A stretch of DNA of 53,795 nt. Origin: Bacteroidaceae bacterium (GTDB lineage Bacteria > Bacteroidota > Bacteroidia > Bacteroidales > Bacteroidaceae). Shown in pieces: positions 35,027-43,699 of the stretch. A program made the position numbers and the translations under genes. The stretch is taken from assembly GCA_016280855.1 (NCBI GenBank), contig JAEEHP010000033.1:1-53795 (forward strand), given 5' to 3'. A model generated the notes under the pieces. It was not told the origin of the DNA and did no database searches. It saw only the letters and a program-made list of their open reading frames with translations. Position 1 is the first letter of the stretch. The number at the start of each line of letters is the position of its first letter.

Positions 35027-35435
35027 ACCTCGCCAGCGCCTTGTCCTCCGCTGCTTCCATGATCTCGCGCTCGCCAGGGCCTTTGTCGTTGAGGCCGCAG
35101 AGGTGAAGGATACCGTGGATGATCACGCGGTGCAGTTCCTGCTCGTAGGCGACGCCGAGACCTTCGGCATTGCTGCGCACTGTGTCGAGGCTGATGAACA
35201 GGTCGCCGGCGATCACGCGCGGCGAGTTGCTGTTGTCGAAGGTGATGATGTCGGTGTAGTAGTCGTGTTGGAGGAATTGGCGGTTCACGCGCAGGATCTC
35301 CTCGTCATCGACGAAGATGTAGGCGATGTCGCCTGTGCGGCGGCCGTAGGAGGCAGCTACGGCGGCTACCCACGAGGTGATGAGCTGCGTGTCGATGGCT
35401 GGCATCGCGACGTTGATGGTGTTGAACGTAATCAT
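35010..35435 (-). CDS. ybeY: Endoribonuclease YbeY (rRNA maturation)
   Basis: A 141-residue YbeY-family zinc RNase involved in 16S rRNA 3'-end processing and ribosome quality control. The conserved DDEEILRVNRQFL, TDIITFDN and IAGDLFIS blocks are present. The metal motif reads HGILHLCGLND, where the E. coli protein has H-x3-H-x5-H; the third His is replaced by Asp here, a substitution I believe is common in Bacteroidales. The frame is open upstream into sufD; I start at 35435 (MITFNTINVA), where ATG overlaps the sufD stop as TAATG. The C-terminal tail is encoded by a heptad array. Confidence 0.9.
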   Translation of the reverse strand: MITFNTINVAMPAIDTQLITSWVAAVAASYGRRTGDIAYIFVDDEEILRVNRQFLQHDYYTDIITFDNSNSPRVIAGDLFISLDTVRSNAEGLGVAYEQELHRVIIHGILHLCGLNDKGPGEREIMEAAEDKALARLKNEE

Positions 35436-36610
35436 TATTTGCAGAGTCGGCAGTCCTCGCAGCTGCGGAAGCGTTTCTCCACCATGGCGGAGAGGCGGTG
35501 CTGCAGCGCTTCGAGGGGTATTTCGTTGATGACTTCGCTGGCAAAGGCCTGCTTGAGCAGCATACGGGCTTCGGCTTCGCTGATGCCTCGCTGGCGTAGG
35601 TAGAACAGGGCTTCGTCGTTGAGCTGTCCCACGGTGGAGCCGTGCGAGCATTTGACGTCGTCAGCGTATATCTCAAGCATGGGTTGCGTCCACATGCGTG
35701 CTTCGTCGGTGCATACGAGATTGGCATTGCGCTCCTCGGAGTCGGTTTGCTGCGCCTGTTCGCGCACGAGCACACGTCCCGCAAAAGCGCCGGAGGCCTG
35801 CTGATCGATGACGTATTTGTACAGCTCGCGGCTGCGGCAACCGGGGGCTTGATGGTCGATGAGCGTGTTGTTGTCCACGTGTTGCGTGCCGTTTGCGATG
35901 GCGCAGCCTAAGAGTGTCGCTTCAGCGCCCTGTCCTATGAGCTGCACGTCGGTCTGGTTGCGGCTCAGGCCGGAGGCGAGGGTGAAGACGGTATGGGCCA
36001 GTCGGCCGCCCTCTGCCACTTGTGCGTAAAGCTGATGGATGCGATGGCAGCGCTCGTGGGTGTTCTCGATGTCGTAGATCTCCACTTGTGCGTTCTTGCC
36101 CACGAAGACCTCCGTGACCTGTGTGGTGAGGAAATCCTGTCCTTCGTCGGCTCTCTCGCCGAGGATCACCTGCACGCGCGCCTCCTCTTCTGCCACGATG
36201 AGCAGGCGGCGGTTCTGCATCAGGGGTGCTGTGGCGCGCAACGTGTGGGTCACCTGCAACGGGTTGTCCCTGGTTTCTCGCGCGGGTACATATATTATTA
36301 GGAGCTCCTGAGCAAGCATGGTGTTGAGGGCGGTGATGGCGTCGGCGTTGACATCGGCCAGCGTGCCATAGTGCGCGCCGCAACGCTCCACGTCGGCAGG
36401 CACCGCAGGCGTTCCCAACAGGTTGAGGCCGTAGTTGGGCGCGAACATGCGGGCCACGTCGGTGTATTTGTATCGCTCGACCTTCTGCGAGGGGAATCCC
36501 AGGCGCGCAAAGGCGGCTGCCGCCTCGTCGCGACGGGCGTTCAGCAGGGCGATCGAGTGGCTGTCGATCAACTCGCGCTGGGCGTGGAAGAGATCCAAGT
36601 ACTGATTCAT
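35435..36610 (-). CDS. sufD: Fe-S cluster assembly protein SufD
   Basis: A 391-residue right-handed beta-helix protein of the SufBCD scaffold that builds Fe-S clusters. The N-terminal helical part has KVERYKYTDV, and the C-terminal block KCSHGSTVGQLNDEALFYLR is the SufB/D signature. The protein ends in a Cys-rich tail (CEDCRLC). Its ATG overlaps the sufC stop by ATGA. The sequence lacks the longer N-terminal region of SufB and matches SufD. Confidence 0.92.
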   Translation of the reverse strand: MNQYLDLFHAQRELIDSHSIALLNARRDEAAAAFARLGFPSQKVERYKYTDVARMFAPNYGLNLLGTPAVPADVERCGAHYGTLADVNADAITALNTMLAQELLIIYVPARETRDNPLQVTHTLRATAPLMQNRRLLIVAEEEARVQVILGERADEGQDFLTTQVTEVFVGKNAQVEIYDIENTHERCHRIHQLYAQVAEGGRLAHTVFTLASGLSRNQTDVQLIGQGAEATLLGCAIANGTQHVDNNTLIDHQAPGCRSRELYKYVIDQQASGAFAGRVLVREQAQQTDSEERNANLVCTDEARMWTQPMLEIYADDVKCSHGSTVGQLNDEALFYLRQRGISEAEARMLLKQAFASEVINEIPLEALQHRLSAMVEKRFRSCEDCRLCK

Positions 36611-37353
36611 GCTTGTTCCTTTAACCAGTCGAAACCGCGTTGCTCGATGTCCATGGCCAGCTCCGGACCGCCTGTCTTGACGATGCGCCCGTCGATGAGC
36701 ACGTGTACCACATCGGGCTTCAGGTAGTCCAGCAGACGCTGGTAGTGGGTGATGACGATGGCTGCCGTCTCGGGCGTGCGCAGGCGGTTGAAGCCTTCGG
36801 CCACGATGCGCAAGGCATCGACGTCGAGGCCGGAGTCCGTCTCGTCGAGGATGCTCAGCGTAGGCTCCAGCATAGCCATCTGGAAGATCTCGTTGCGTTT
36901 CTTCTCGCCGCCGCTAAAGCCTTCGTTCACCGAGCGGCTCGTCAGCTTGTTGTCCAGTTCCACGATCTTGCGTTTCTCGCGCATCAGCTTGAGGAACGCT
37001 GCGGCATCAAGCGGTTCCAAGCCTTGATATTTACGTTTGGCGTTCAGCGCAGCGCGCATGAAGTTGACCATCGACACGCCGGGGATCTCCACGGGTTGCT
37101 GAAACGAGAGGAACAGACCCTCGTGCGAACGCTCGTCGGGCGTCATCGCCAGCAGATCCTTGCCGTTGAAGGTCACCGTGCCTTCCGTAACCGTGTACGC
37201 AGGATGACCGACGAGCACGTTGGACAGCGTGGACTTGCCGGCGCCGTTCAGACCCATCAGCGCGTGTATCTCGCCGGCTTTGACGACGAGATCAATGCCC
37301 TTCAGGATCTCCTTGCCACCCACGGTGGCGTGCAAATTCTTTATCTCAAGCAT
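36607..37353 (-). CDS. sufC: Fe-S cluster assembly ATPase SufC
   Basis: A 248-residue ABC-type ATPase that drives conformational change of SufB-SufD. It shows Walker A GLNGAGKST, the signature FSGGEKKRNE, and Walker B LSILDETDSGLD with DE rather than the more usual variants of transport ATPases. It is the first gene of the minus-strand group, and sufB, which normally precedes it in Bacteroidetes, is absent: upstream is the divergent pyrE. Confidence 0.95.
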   Translation of the reverse strand: MLEIKNLHATVGGKEILKGIDLVVKAGEIHALMGLNGAGKSTLSNVLVGHPAYTVTEGTVTFNGKDLLAMTPDERSHEGLFLSFQQPVEIPGVSMVNFMRAALNAKRKYQGLEPLDAAAFLKLMREKRKIVELDNKLTSRSVNEGFSGGEKKRNEIFQMAMLEPTLSILDETDSGLDVDALRIVAEGFNRLRTPETAAIVITHYQRLLDYLKPDVVHVLIDGRIVKTGGPELAMDIEQRGFDWLKEQA

Positions 37354-37376
37354 AGTTCATTCTTGCAATTCGGCTG

Positions 37377-37384
37377 CAAAGATA
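37377..37384 (-). promoter_or_regulatory. -7 element before sufC
   Basis: CAAAGATA on the plus strand reads TATCTTTG on the coding strand, 24 bp before the sufC start. Its presence argues that the sufC-sufD-ybeY transcript really begins at sufC. Confidence 0.6.
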
Positions 37385-37470
37385 CGACTTGTTTGGCGTT
37401 GTTGAAGCCTTCATCAGGTTAAAACCTGTTAAACGTTGTCTAAGCGGCGGCGATTACCCCAAAAATGTAC

Positions 37471-37478
37471 TACCTTTG
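37471..37478 (+). promoter_or_regulatory. -7 element before pyrE
   Basis: TACCTTTG followed by CACCCG, 30 bp before the pyrE start, divergent from the sufC promoter. No clear -33 TTG. Confidence 0.6.
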
Positions 37479-37508
37479 CACCCGAAATAAGGTAAAAGTG
37501 TAAAACCT

Positions 37509-38144
37509 ATGAAAACGCTTGAGAAAATATTTGCAGGCAAACTGCTGAAAGTGAAAGCCATCAAATTGCAACCCACCAACCCCTTCACGTGGGCTAGCGG
37601 ATGGAAGTCGCCATTCTATTGCGACAATCGCAAGACGTTGTCCTATCCCGAACTGCGCACCTTTGTCAAGACAGAGACGGCGCGCATCATCATGGAACGC
37701 TTCCCCGAAGTCGAAGCCATTGCCGGCGTGGCAACGGGTGCCATACCTCAAGGCGCACTCGTGGCTGATGTCCTCGCACTGCCCTTCGTGTACGTCCGCT
37801 CGAAACCCAAAGACCACGGTCTCGAGAACCTCATCGAAGGCGAGCTGCGACCGGGCATGAAAGTGGTTGTCGTCGAAGACCTCATCTCCACGGGAGGCAG
37901 CAGCCTTAAAGCCGTGGAGGCCATTCGCAACAACGCCTGTGACGTCATAGGCATGGTCGCGGCTTACACCTACGGCTTTGACGTCGCGCGCAAAGCCTTC
38001 CAGGATGCCGGCGTAGAGCTCATCACACTCACCAACTACGAAGCCGTCGTAGCCGAAGCGCTTGCCACAGGGTATATTAGGGAAACGGACGTCGAAACGC
38101 TCAATCAATGGCGACGCGACCCCGCACATTGGGGAACGGTGTAG
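37509..38144 (+). CDS. pyrE: Orotate phosphoribosyltransferase
   Basis: A 211-residue enzyme of de novo pyrimidine synthesis converting orotate and PRPP to OMP. The PRPP-binding loop VVVVEDLISTGGSS is clear, with the N-terminal FTWASGWKSPFYCDNR block that contacts orotate and GVATGAIPQGALVAD. The next enzyme, PyrF, is not adjacent. Its stop codon TAG runs directly into a heptad array. Confidence 0.95.
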   Translation: MKTLEKIFAGKLLKVKAIKLQPTNPFTWASGWKSPFYCDNRKTLSYPELRTFVKTETARIIMERFPEVEAIAGVATGAIPQGALVADVLALPFVYVRSKPKDHGLENLIEGELRPGMKVVVVEDLISTGGSSLKAVEAIRNNACDVIGMVAAYTYGFDVARKAFQDAGVELITLTNYEAVVAEALATGYIRETDVETLNQWRRDPAHWGTV

Positions 38145-38192
38145 AGATGAGAGATTAAAGATTAGAGATGAGAGATTAAAGATAAAAGATTT
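38144..38192. repeat. Heptad array (AGATTAA/AGATGAG units)
   Basis: About six 7-bp units start at the last base of the pyrE stop codon and end about 10 bp before the SRPBCC gene. Confidence 0.8.
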
Positions 38193-38200
38193 TATAAAGG

Positions 38201-38683
38201 ATGACAAAATTTGAAAGTACAGTAAAACAAATACACTCACCGCAAGCAGCGGTTTACAAGAAACTCTCCGACCTCAACAACCTGGTCACCATCCAGCAGC
38301 GCGCTTCCGATCCCGCTTTCGTCGAGCAGCTGCGTGCTTCAGGACAGGTGCCGGAGGACAAGATCTCCCAGATTCAGGAGGCGCTGCAACGCCTCGTGAT
38401 CACCACCGATGCCATCACCTATCCGGGCTCACCCGTAGGTGACGTCACGCTGCGCATCGTCGAGCGCGACGAGCCCAAGTGCGTCAAGTTCGAGGTGCAG
38501 GGTGCGCCCATCCAGGGCAACCTGTGGATTCAGGTCCTTCCCACTTCCACCTACGAGAGCAAGCTCAGATGCACAATCGGTGCTGAGCTCAATTTCCTGA
38601 TGAAACAGGTGGCTAAGAAACCGTTGCAGGAGGGCGTGGAGAAGCTGGCCGACATGCTCGCAATGATTCCCTATGGCTACTAA
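38201..38683 (+). CDS. SRPBCC (START-like) family protein
   Basis: A 160-residue soluble protein of a conserved Bacteroidetes family with a START/Bet v1-like fold, as suggested by the strand-rich centre (GDVTLRIVERDEPKCVKFE) and the long C-terminal helix (PLQEGVEKLADMLAMIP). Its ligand and role are unknown. Its last 11 bp overlap the argH start, so translation of the two is probably coupled. The neighbours pyrE and argH do not point to a particular substrate. Confidence 0.75.
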   Translation: MTKFESTVKQIHSPQAAVYKKLSDLNNLVTIQQRASDPAFVEQLRASGQVPEDKISQIQEALQRLVITTDAITYPGSPVGDVTLRIVERDEPKCVKFEVQGAPIQGNLWIQVLPTSTYESKLRCTIGAELNFLMKQVAKKPLQEGVEKLADMLAMIPYGY

Positions 38684-40013
38684 ACTCTGGCAAAAGAACA
38701 CCACCCCCACCGCTGAGATCGAACGATTCACCATCGGACGCGACCGCGAACTCGACCTGCTACTGGCCGAGAGCGATGTCGTAGGTTCCATGGCGCATAT
38801 CACCATGCTCGAGAGCATAGGCCTGCTCACGGCCGATGAGCTCACGACGCTCCTCGCCGCCCTGCGCGACATCCTCAGCGAGATACGCGACGGGCAGTTC
38901 ACCATCGAGGAAGGCGTCGAGGACGTTCATTCCGAGGTCGAACTGCTCCTTACGCGGCGCCTCGGCGACATTGGCAAGAAGATACACAGCGGACGCTCGC
39001 GCAACGATCAGGTGCTGCTCGACCTTAAGTTGTGGACACGCCAGCAACTGCGCGACATCGTGCAGCTCGTGAAGAATCTCTTTGACGAGCTTCAGAGGCA
39101 GAGCGAGCGCCACAAGGATGTGCTCATGCCGGGCTACACCCACCTGCAGGTCGCCATGCCTTCGAGCTTCGGACTCTGGTTCGGTGCCTATGCCGAGAGC
39201 CTCGCCGACGATATGCTCTTCCTGCAGGCGGCCTATCGCTTGGTCAACCGCAACCCCTTAGGCTCCGCGGCAGGCTACGGCTCATCGTTCCCCCTCAACC
39301 GTCAGATGACCACCGACTTACTGGGCTTCGACACCATGGACTATAACGTCGTCTATGCCCAGATGGGGCGCGGCAAGATGGAGCGCAATGTGGCTTTCGC
39401 CCTTGCCTCTGTGGCCGGCACCATAGCCAAGCTCGCCTTCGACGCCTGTCTGTTCAACTCCCAGAACTTCGCCTTCGTCAAGCTGCCTGCTGAATGCACC
39501 ACGGGTTCGAGCATCATGCCCCACAAGAAGAACCCCGACGTCTTCGAGCTCACCCGTGCCAAGTGCAACAAACTCCAGGCGCTGCCCCAGCAGGTGACGC
39601 TCATCATGAACAACCTGCCCAGCGGATACTTCCGCGACCTGCAGGTGCTCAAGGAGGTCTTCCTGCCAGCCTTCGAGGAACTCAAGGACTGCCTCACCAT
39701 GACCGCCTACATCATTCCACGTATCGAGGTCAACGAGCACATCCTCGATGACCCGCGCTACGACTTGATGTTCTCTGTCGAGGAAGTCAACCGCCTCGCA
39801 GCCAATGGCGTACCCTTCCGCGATGCCTACCGCAACGTCGGACTCGACATAGAAGCCGGTAAGTTCCAACCCGACAAACACGTCCATCACACCCACGAAG
39901 GATCCATTGGCAACCTCTGCAACGATCGCATTGCTGCCTTTATGCAACAGATCCTCGACGGTTTCGCCTTCGGGAAAGTGGACATAGCCCTGCAACGGTT
40001 GGTCAATGGATAA
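38673..40013 (+). CDS. argH: Argininosuccinate lyase
   Basis: A 446-residue enzyme of the fumarase/aspartase superfamily performing the last step of arginine synthesis, splitting argininosuccinate to arginine and fumarate. Conserved regions are HSGRSRNDQVLLD, the PGYTHLQVAMPSSFG block and the signature GSSIMPHKKNPD. It overlaps the SRPBCC gene by 11 bp; no other arg gene is near. Its final codons AAT GGA TAA form part of a heptad array (AATGGAT AATGGAC). Confidence 0.95.
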   Translation: MATKLWQKNTTPTAEIERFTIGRDRELDLLLAESDVVGSMAHITMLESIGLLTADELTTLLAALRDILSEIRDGQFTIEEGVEDVHSEVELLLTRRLGDIGKKIHSGRSRNDQVLLDLKLWTRQQLRDIVQLVKNLFDELQRQSERHKDVLMPGYTHLQVAMPSSFGLWFGAYAESLADDMLFLQAAYRLVNRNPLGSAAGYGSSFPLNRQMTTDLLGFDTMDYNVVYAQMGRGKMERNVAFALASVAGTIAKLAFDACLFNSQNFAFVKLPAECTTGSSIMPHKKNPDVFELTRAKCNKLQALPQQVTLIMNNLPSGYFRDLQVLKEVFLPAFEELKDCLTMTAYIIPRIEVNEHILDDPRYDLMFSVEEVNRLAANGVPFRDAYRNVGLDIEAGKFQPDKHVHHTHEGSIGNLCNDRIAAFMQQILDGFAFGKVDIALQRLVNG

Positions 40014-40037
40014 TGGACAATGAATAATGGACAAGGA
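40007..40037. repeat. Heptad array (AATGGAC/AATGGAT/AATGAAT units)
   Basis: About four 7-bp units beginning within the last two codons of argH and supplying its stop codon. An ATG at 40027 inside it is not used as the start of the next gene in this annotation. Confidence 0.75.
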
Positions 40038-40080
40038 AAAAGGTACAGATCGGTTCAAAGAGATGCTTATTACGTCAAGA

Positions 40081-40638
40081 ATGAAAGGTAAATCTTATTT
40101 TTCACTTTTCACTCTTTCACTTTTCACTTTCCTTCTCCTTTCCTGCTCCGACGCCGACAATACTTACTATCGTGGTGCCCGCGTGCGCTTCAGCTACAGC
40201 GCCACCAACACCGTGCCCGAGCTTAATGCCGCTTTGGGCAGCATGGGTGAGTTCTGTTCCATCCGCTGTGATGCCGTCAAATACATCTTCACTTCCCCGC
40301 GTTCGTCCACCTCTCGGCCGCTGACGGCTGTTGACACGCGCGTGAATCCAGCCCTCGGACTTAGCGGTCTCATAGTGGGTCTGCCCAATATTCCCGAGTT
40401 GGGCGCTGATGTGCCGCGTGTCGTGGCCTTCGATCTTGCCTGCCCCTGTTACGAGGACTTCAACACGACCCGCAACCTCCAGTTCGCCGGCAACGGACGT
40501 GCCGCATGCACACGCTGCGGACGCACCTACGATCTCAACAACCTCGGCATCGTTGTCGAGGGACCGGCAGGCCGCAGCCTCTATCGCTACCGGGCCACCT
40601 ACAACCAGTTCGGCAACACACTGTCCGTCAACAACTAA
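40081..40638 (+). CDS. Small Cys-rich lipoprotein of unknown function
   Basis: A 185-residue protein with a lipoprotein signal: a hydrophobic stretch of Phe/Leu/Ser/Thr followed by LLLSC, lipid Cys22. The mature part contains a CPC and a CTRC pair about 30 residues apart (LACPCYEDF ... AACTRCGRTYDLN). This resembles the metal-binding pairs of Rieske or zinc-ribbon folds, but the usual His residues are not seen, so function is open. I do not know a named family. The start at 40081 is preferred to 40027 because it begins the signal. Most of the signal-peptide codons come from a TTTTCAC heptad array. upp follows 21 bp later. Confidence 0.65.
   Translation: MKGKSYFSLFTLSLFTFLLLSCSDADNTYYRGARVRFSYSATNTVPELNAALGSMGEFCSIRCDAVKYIFTSPRSSTSRPLTAVDTRVNPALGLSGLIVGLPNIPELGADVPRVVAFDLACPCYEDFNTTRNLQFAGNGRAACTRCGRTYDLNNLGIVVEGPAGRSLYRYRATYNQFGNTLSVNN
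40093..40131. repeat. Heptad array (TTTTCAC units) inside a signal-peptide coding sequence
   Basis: The first 20 bp (40093-40112) are identical to 27819-27838 in an intergenic array. Here the repeat is translated as the Phe-Ser-Leu-Thr-rich hydrophobic core of the lipoprotein signal. Confidence 0.8.
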
Positions 40639-40659
40639 CACCTATAACCCCATACCGCT

Positions 40660-41316
40660 ATGAATGTCATCGATTTCAGCCAAAGCAACACCATCATCAA
40701 CCAGTACATGAGCGAGCTGCGCGATAAGAGTTTTCAGCGCAACCGCCATCTCTTCCGCACCAACATACAGCGTGTAGGCGAGATGATGGCCTTTGAACTC
40801 TCCAAGACGCTTACTTACAAACCCAAGACCGTGACCACGCCCCTCGGCACCCTCGACATCGCGCTGCCCAAGGACGACCTGCTCATCGCCACCGTCCTGC
40901 GTGCCGGCCTGCCTTTCCACGAAGGTTTCCTTCATGTCTTCGACCGCGCTGCCAGCGCCTTTGTCTCGGCCTATCGCATGTACACCAATCGCGAACACAC
41001 CGAGGTGGGAATCCACACCGAGTATATGGCTTCGCCCTCCTGCAAGGGCAAGACGCTCATCATCGTTGACCCCATGCTTGCCACCGGAGGATCCATGGCT
41101 GCTGCCTACGAGGCACTTGTCTCAACAGGGAAACCCGCTCAGGTGCATATCGCATGCGTCATCGCTACACCCGAGGGCATCGAAACCATCAAGGCCGTTC
41201 TGCCTGAGAACGCCACCATCTGGTGCGCCGCCATCGACCCCGGCATGAATGCCAACAAGTACATCGTTCCCGGATTCGGCGACTGTGGCGATCTATGCTA
41301 CGGCGAGAAACTCTGA
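40660..41316 (+). CDS. upp: Uracil phosphoribosyltransferase
   Basis: A 218-residue pyrimidine-salvage enzyme making UMP from uracil and PRPP. The PRPP loop LIIVDPMLATGGSM and the C-terminal uracil-binding segment GFGDCGDLCYG are clear. The N-terminus (DKSFQRNRHLFRTNIQRVGE) corresponds to the usual LMR-type start of Upp but is slightly divergent. With pyrE 3 kb upstream, the region has both de novo and salvage routes to UMP, although they need not be coregulated. Confidence 0.93.
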   Translation: MNVIDFSQSNTIINQYMSELRDKSFQRNRHLFRTNIQRVGEMMAFELSKTLTYKPKTVTTPLGTLDIALPKDDLLIATVLRAGLPFHEGFLHVFDRAASAFVSAYRMYTNREHTEVGIHTEYMASPSCKGKTLIIVDPMLATGGSMAAAYEALVSTGKPAQVHIACVIATPEGIETIKAVLPENATIWCAAIDPGMNANKYIVPGFGDCGDLCYGEKL

Positions 41317-41356
41317 CGCCGATTTTGAAACCGGTTCATAGTAAAGATATAGAATA

Positions 41357-43699
41357 ATGAAAAGACACCTTTTATTATTATGTCTGGCGCTGCTGGCATC
41401 TGCCGGTCTCTTTGCCAGCGAGTCGATCACGCTCTCCACGGGCGCTACGTTGGAAATCTTCCAGGCCGATGCCGCCAAGGCCAATGGCTGTGCCATCATC
41501 GCCTGTCCCGGCGGCGGTTATGCCTACCGTGCCGACGATAAGGAGGGCAGCAACTGGGCACCCTTCATGAACGAACGCGGCTACACCCTGGCCGTGCTCA
41601 AATACCGCTTGCCGGGCGGCAACCACGCTTGGCCCCTGGCTGACGGACGTGCCGCGATGAAATACCTGCGCGACAACGCTGCCACCCTGAACCTCGACCC
41701 CACACACGTCGGCGTGATGGGCTTCTCGGCCGGTGGTCATCTGGTCAGCACCATCGCTACGCACACCGAAGGCACTGAGCGCCCCGCCTTCCAGATCCTC
41801 TTCTATCCCGTCATCACGATGGAAGCCGGCAAGACGCACCAGGGTTCCATCGACGAGCTGCTGGGCTCCAACCCTTCCGACGCGTTGGTGCAGGAGTACA
41901 GCAATCAGCTCCACGTCGATGCCAACGCCCCCATGGCTTACATCACCTATTCCGACAACGATGGCACCGTGCCTCCCCTCACCAATGGCAAGGCTTACTA
42001 CGATGCCCTCGTGGCGAAGTCCGTTCCCGTCACGCTGAAGACTTATGCCACCGGCGGTCACGGATGGTCGCCTGGTGACAAGCTGGGTGAGACCCTCAAG
42101 GCCGAGATGCAGAACCATTTCTCCAGCTGGCTTGAGGAATTGGTGACCCGACTGGGTACGCCAACGATTCCTGAAGGCACGGTCATCACGAATGCCAGCA
42201 TCAACTTCTCCAATGCCATCGTCGAAGGCGTCGTCGAGGGCGAGACAAACGCGATGACAGTCGGCGCTGGTGAGATTTCCGACGGGTGGCTTAAGCTTTA
42301 CGACGGCTCGAGCACGGTCACCATACCTGTTGACCAGCGTGCCGGAACACGTGATGTCGTCACGGTGAGTTTCAAGATGGCTTGGGGCAACAAGAACAAT
42401 ATGGGTTCCGGTTTCCGTATCAAGGATTCAGGCGGCGCCGACATCGGCAGCTTCCGCTTTGCCCGTTGGGATGGAGCTGGTAATAACAGCAACACATTCG
42501 GCATAGATAACATATCTGCTTATATGGGAAGCCATTATGGCAATGCGCCCATCAGGGACAGATATACCCAGTTCGTCATAACGGTGGATTATGCCACGGG
42601 TAAGATCACCACGAATGTGTCTTGTACCAACCCCAGTGCAGGCAAGGTGTTTGAGGTAGCCCTTACCAATCAGAATCCTGTGGCATCAATAGAGTTCTAC
42701 GGTTATGGCGTAGGCGGCAACCAGGATCGGGCTTCCGTCATCGACGACGTGAAGGTAACCACCACCATTGGCGATTATTCTGCTACGCTCTATAACTACA
42801 CCATTAATTATAAGGCCGGCAATGATATCGTGAAGACGGTAACCGGCACGACCACCGCCGGCGACGAGGTCGCTGTAGATACCTATCTGTGGAAGGATGA
42901 CGTGAAGTACAAGAAGGCCGACGGCGAACCCGAGTCCTTGACGGTTCAGGCAGGTGACAACACGTTTGATGTCGCTGTCGTTGAGGCTCCTATGTATAGC
43001 TATAACGTGAAGTCTTCCGAGGGCTTTGTCTTGGTCAACGGCTCCTATTACGAACAGGAATCCGTGACGGTCGCCTACAAGGCTTTCTATCTCGACGGCA
43101 CAGACCTGTATGCCGTGGATAAGACGGGCGGACAGTATTGTACGACCTTCACCTTGGACACCGACAACAAAGAGGTCGTTCTCAACGCCGCAAAGAAGGC
43201 TGAAAATGTGTGTTACTATGCCGAGGGCGAGGACATCCCCGGCGCTACGGCTACGAATGCCGGCAACAATATGGTCATCCGCTCCTCCAATGCCCAATGT
43301 GCTTACGCTGCCACCGACCTGTCGCTCATCACCTTGCCCGCCGGCACCTACACGGCAACCATGGTGCTGTATGCCAACAACTCAGCAGGCCTCACGCTGA
43401 AGTTCAGGTATGACACCGAGTATGAAGAAACGTTCACGGGTGCCAGCAACTGGATGGAGCGGACGCATGACTTCACGCTGACCGCACCGACCGAGATCCA
43501 ATGGCTCGCCTCCGGCGATGCGAAGAATGGTCTCGACCTCATCTACATCTCCGGCATAGCTGATGAGCCCGATGGCATCGAAGCAGTGGACAATGGACAA
43601 ATGAACAAAGCCGAGATCTTCAACCTCGCTGGACTGCGTGTTCACAAGGCAGGAAAGGGCGTCTATATCGTCCGCGGTAAGAAGGTTCTGATTAAGTGA
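41357..43699 (+). CDS. Secreted alpha/beta-hydrolase (carbohydrate esterase-like) with accessory domains
   Basis: A 780-residue exported protein. Signal peptide 1-20. The hydrolase domain (about 22-265) has the oxyanion segment CPGGGYAYRAD, nucleophile motif GFSAGG (Ser124), a candidate Asp at 200-202 (YSDNDGTVP) and catalytic His235 (GGHGWSPGD), as in acetylxylan/feruloyl-type esterases of gut Bacteroidetes. A concanavalin-like domain (about 275-465), a strand-rich spacer and a CBM-like jelly roll (about 620-745, YAEGEDIPGA to WLASGDAKNG) follow. The C-terminus EIFNLAGLRVHKAGKGVYIV to the end resembles a type IX-like sorting signal. It probably deacylates plant or host glycans; the substrate is inferred. 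Confidence 0.85.
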   Translation: MKRHLLLLCLALLASAGLFASESITLSTGATLEIFQADAAKANGCAIIACPGGGYAYRADDKEGSNWAPFMNERGYTLAVLKYRLPGGNHAWPLADGRAAMKYLRDNAATLNLDPTHVGVMGFSAGGHLVSTIATHTEGTERPAFQILFYPVITMEAGKTHQGSIDELLGSNPSDALVQEYSNQLHVDANAPMAYITYSDNDGTVPPLTNGKAYYDALVAKSVPVTLKTYATGGHGWSPGDKLGETLKAEMQNHFSSWLEELVTRLGTPTIPEGTVITNASINFSNAIVEGVVEGETNAMTVGAGEISDGWLKLYDGSSTVTIPVDQRAGTRDVVTVSFKMAWGNKNNMGSGFRIKDSGGADIGSFRFARWDGAGNNSNTFGIDNISAYMGSHYGNAPIRDRYTQFVITVDYATGKITTNVSCTNPSAGKVFEVALTNQNPVASIEFYGYGVGGNQDRASVIDDVKVTTTIGDYSATLYNYTINYKAGNDIVKTVTGTTTAGDEVAVDTYLWKDDVKYKKADGEPESLTVQAGDNTFDVAVVEAPMYSYNVKSSEGFVLVNGSYYEQESVTVAYKAFYLDGTDLYAVDKTGGQYCTTFTLDTDNKEVVLNAAKKAENVCYYAEGEDIPGATATNAGNNMVIRSSNAQCAYAATDLSLITLPAGTYTATMVLYANNSAGLTLKFRYDTEYEETFTGASNWMERTHDFTLTAPTEIQWLASGDAKNGLDLIYISGIADEPDGIEAVDNGQMNKAEIFNLAGLRVHKAGKGVYIVRGKKVLIK

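Noticed and set aside
33774-35603. 609-codon plus-strand ORF opposite the TlpA-like, ybeY and sufD genes
   Set aside because: The minus-strand genes have clear families and motifs; the plus-strand ORF is an antisense artefact of GC-rich codon use and also runs through a heptad array (LFILHSSFLILHSS).
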